From positions 1 to 6,233 of the forward strand of contig JACOVJ010000055.1 in the NCBI GenBank assembly GCA_016177385.1: 6,233 bases of DNA, in the 5' to 3' direction. The notes below the pieces were generated by a model that did not search any database, was not told the origin of the DNA, and saw only the letters and a program-made list of their open reading frames with translations. Position numbers and translations under genes: made by a program. Positions within the stretch are counted from its first letter, which is position 1. Every line of letters starts with the position of its first letter. This document shows, piece by piece, positions 5,192 to 6,233 of this stretch. The DNA comes from Candidatus Niyogiibacteriota bacterium (GTDB taxonomy: Bacteria > Patescibacteriota > Minisyncoccia > HO2-45-28).

Positions 5192-6233
5192 ATGGAGAAA
5201 AACCCGACAATAGGGCTCGAGATCCATGCGGAGCTTGCGACCAAGAGCAAGATGTTCTGCGAATCGCCGAACGACCCGTCGGAAAAACATCCGAATATCA
5301 ACGTGTGTCCCGTGTGCATGGGGCATCCGGGGACGCTTCCGGTCATCAATAAAGAAGCGGTCAGGCATGTCTTGAGAGTCGGCTTGGCGCTCGGCGGCGA
5401 GGCGAACCGGCACTCTCAATTCGACCGCAAAAATTATTTTTACCCCGACCTGCCCAAGGGGTATCAGATCTCGCAGTATGAACACCCGCTCATCGCCGGC
5501 GGCGGCATCACGCTTGTATCCGGCAAGCGCATCCGTATTCGGCGCATCCACCTTGAGGAGGATACGGGACGGCTTTTGCATGAACTTCCCGCCGAGCTTG
5601 GAAACGCCGTTTCCAAATCACGGGAAACATCGCGCTCATTCGTGGATTTTAACCGTGCCGGCATTCCATTGATGGAAATGGTGACCGAGCCCGATATTTC
5701 AAGCGCTGAGGAAGCAAAGGAATTCGCAGAGGAGTTCCGCCGCGCGCTTTTGTATTTGGGTGCGTCACGGGCGAATCTCGAAAAAGGCGAGATGCGGCTT
5801 GAGGCGAACGTGTCGCTCGATATGGGCACGAAAACCGAGGTAAAAAATATCAATTCGTTCGCCGCGCTTTTTGCGGCCATCGAATACGAGATCGAGCGCC
5901 AAACCGAGGCGCTCGCAGACGGAAAAGAGTTGAAGCAGGAAACCCGCGGGTGGGACGACGTGAAGCATAAGACCTTTTCCCAGCGCTTGAAGGAATCGTC
6001 CCACGATTACCGGTATTTTCCCGAACCCGATTTGCCTCCGCTCCGCGTGTATGAGGACGAGGAATTGAATCCCGATAAGCTCCGCATGGAGCTGCCCGAG
6101 ATGCCGTGGGCCAAGCGCGAACGATTTGCGCGCGAATTCGGCCTCGATGAGAGGGCGTGCGCATTGTTGGCATCCGATATCAAGCTCGGCGAGTTTTTCG
6201 AAGAGGCGGTTTCGGAGCTTTTGGAGTGGGCAA
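5192..6233 (+). CDS. gatB: Aspartyl/glutamyl-tRNA(Asn/Gln) amidotransferase subunit B (3' end beyond window)
   Basis: GatB is the tRNA-binding kinase/transamidase subunit of GatCAB, which turns Glu-tRNA(Gln) into Gln-tRNA(Gln) and Asp-tRNA(Asn) into Asn-tRNA(Asn) in bacteria lacking GlnRS or AsnRS. The first 347 codons are present, against a usual length of about 475-500. Family blocks: IGLEIHAEL (7-15), FDRKNYFYPDLPKGYQISQ (77-95), the signature VDFNRAGIPLMEM (151-163), TKTEVKNINSF, QETRGWD and DYRYFPEPDLPPL. Cys23, Cys39 and Cys42 (CPVC) belong to the zinc site seen in many GatB proteins, though the fourth ligand is not obvious. Relative to S. aureus GatB it has a longer stretch before the signature (about 130-150) and a shorter one before TKTEVKN. 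The ATG at 5192 gives the canonical N-terminus but has no Shine-Dalgarno; TATATA ends 5 nt upstream. The frame is intact to the window end. Confidence 0.97.
   Translation, partial: MEKNPTIGLEIHAELATKSKMFCESPNDPSEKHPNINVCPVCMGHPGTLPVINKEAVRHVLRVGLALGGEANRHSQFDRKNYFYPDLPKGYQISQYEHPLIAGGGITLVSGKRIRIRRIHLEEDTGRLLHELPAELGNAVSKSRETSRSFVDFNRAGIPLMEMVTEPDISSAEEAKEFAEEFRRALLYLGASRANLEKGEMRLEANVSLDMGTKTEVKNINSFAALFAAIEYEIERQTEALADGKELKQETRGWDDVKHKTFSQRLKESSHDYRYFPEPDLPPLRVYEDEELNPDKLRMELPEMPWAKRERFAREFGLDERACALLASDIKLGEFFEEAVSELLEWA

Noticed and set aside
5180..5581. Minus-strand 133-codon frame opposite gatB
   Set aside because: Shadow of the conserved gatB N-terminal region and promoter gap.
1..6233. 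TGA recoded as glycine, as in some candidate phyla
   Set aside because: TGA ends the exported-protein, nuclease and efp frames at sensible family lengths, and no conserved gene needs read-through.

Overview
The window looks like a chromosomal stretch of a bacterium from the candidate phyla radiation (Patescibacteria, Parcubacteria-like). This rests on recall of the look of these proteins, not on a search. Pointers are a GatB with the compact QETRGWD/DYRYFPEPDLPPL signature, an EF-P whose tip loop reads R-M-Q-M-R-K-P, and a stand-alone four-cysteine PD-(D/E)XK protein of a type I associate with that group. TGA and TAA both act as ordinary stops, so nothing suggests a recoded genetic code. GC content is moderate and fairly even. 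No rRNA, tRNA, CRISPR array, transposase or phage gene was seen.

Layout, left to right. A 23-nt palindrome with a third half-site (60-92) lies just past the 3' end of a minus-strand cupin gene (98-535). The 186-bp gap between the cupin gene and a divergent exported-protein gene (722-1246) holds a perfect 17-bp inverted repeat (606-641). Each end of this repeat supplies an outward-facing TTGAC -35 box. The rightward promoter is close to consensus, with an extended -10. The exported-protein gene ends at a strong hairpin terminator (1268-1308). Next comes a lone FAD-dependent malate:quinone-oxidoreductase-like gene (1365-2693), followed by a second, nearly identical copy of that terminator (2696-2736). 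A convergent minus-strand gene encodes an SbmA/BacA-family inner-membrane transporter (2739-3821). Across an 81-bp divergent gap is the PD-(D/E)XK gene (3903-4592). Its stop codon abuts, with no spacer, the stop codon of the convergent efp gene (4593-5165). A 26-bp AT-rich gap then separates efp from divergent gatB (5192 to the window end, incomplete).

Functionally the right end is translation machinery: EF-P relieves stalling at polyproline, and GatB makes Gln-tRNA and Asn-tRNA by transamidation. The two appear to share a very compact bidirectional promoter with little or no 5' leader. The left two thirds is a row of singly transcribed accessory genes (cupin, exported protein, oxidoreductase, peptide transporter, nuclease-fold protein), each with its own promoter or terminator. 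They do not form one operon or an obvious new system. The points most worth a second look are the promoter-bearing palindrome, the duplicated terminator, the EF-P loop, the shared efp/gatB promoter, and the presence of an Mqo-like enzyme and an SbmA-like importer in what may be a reduced genome.
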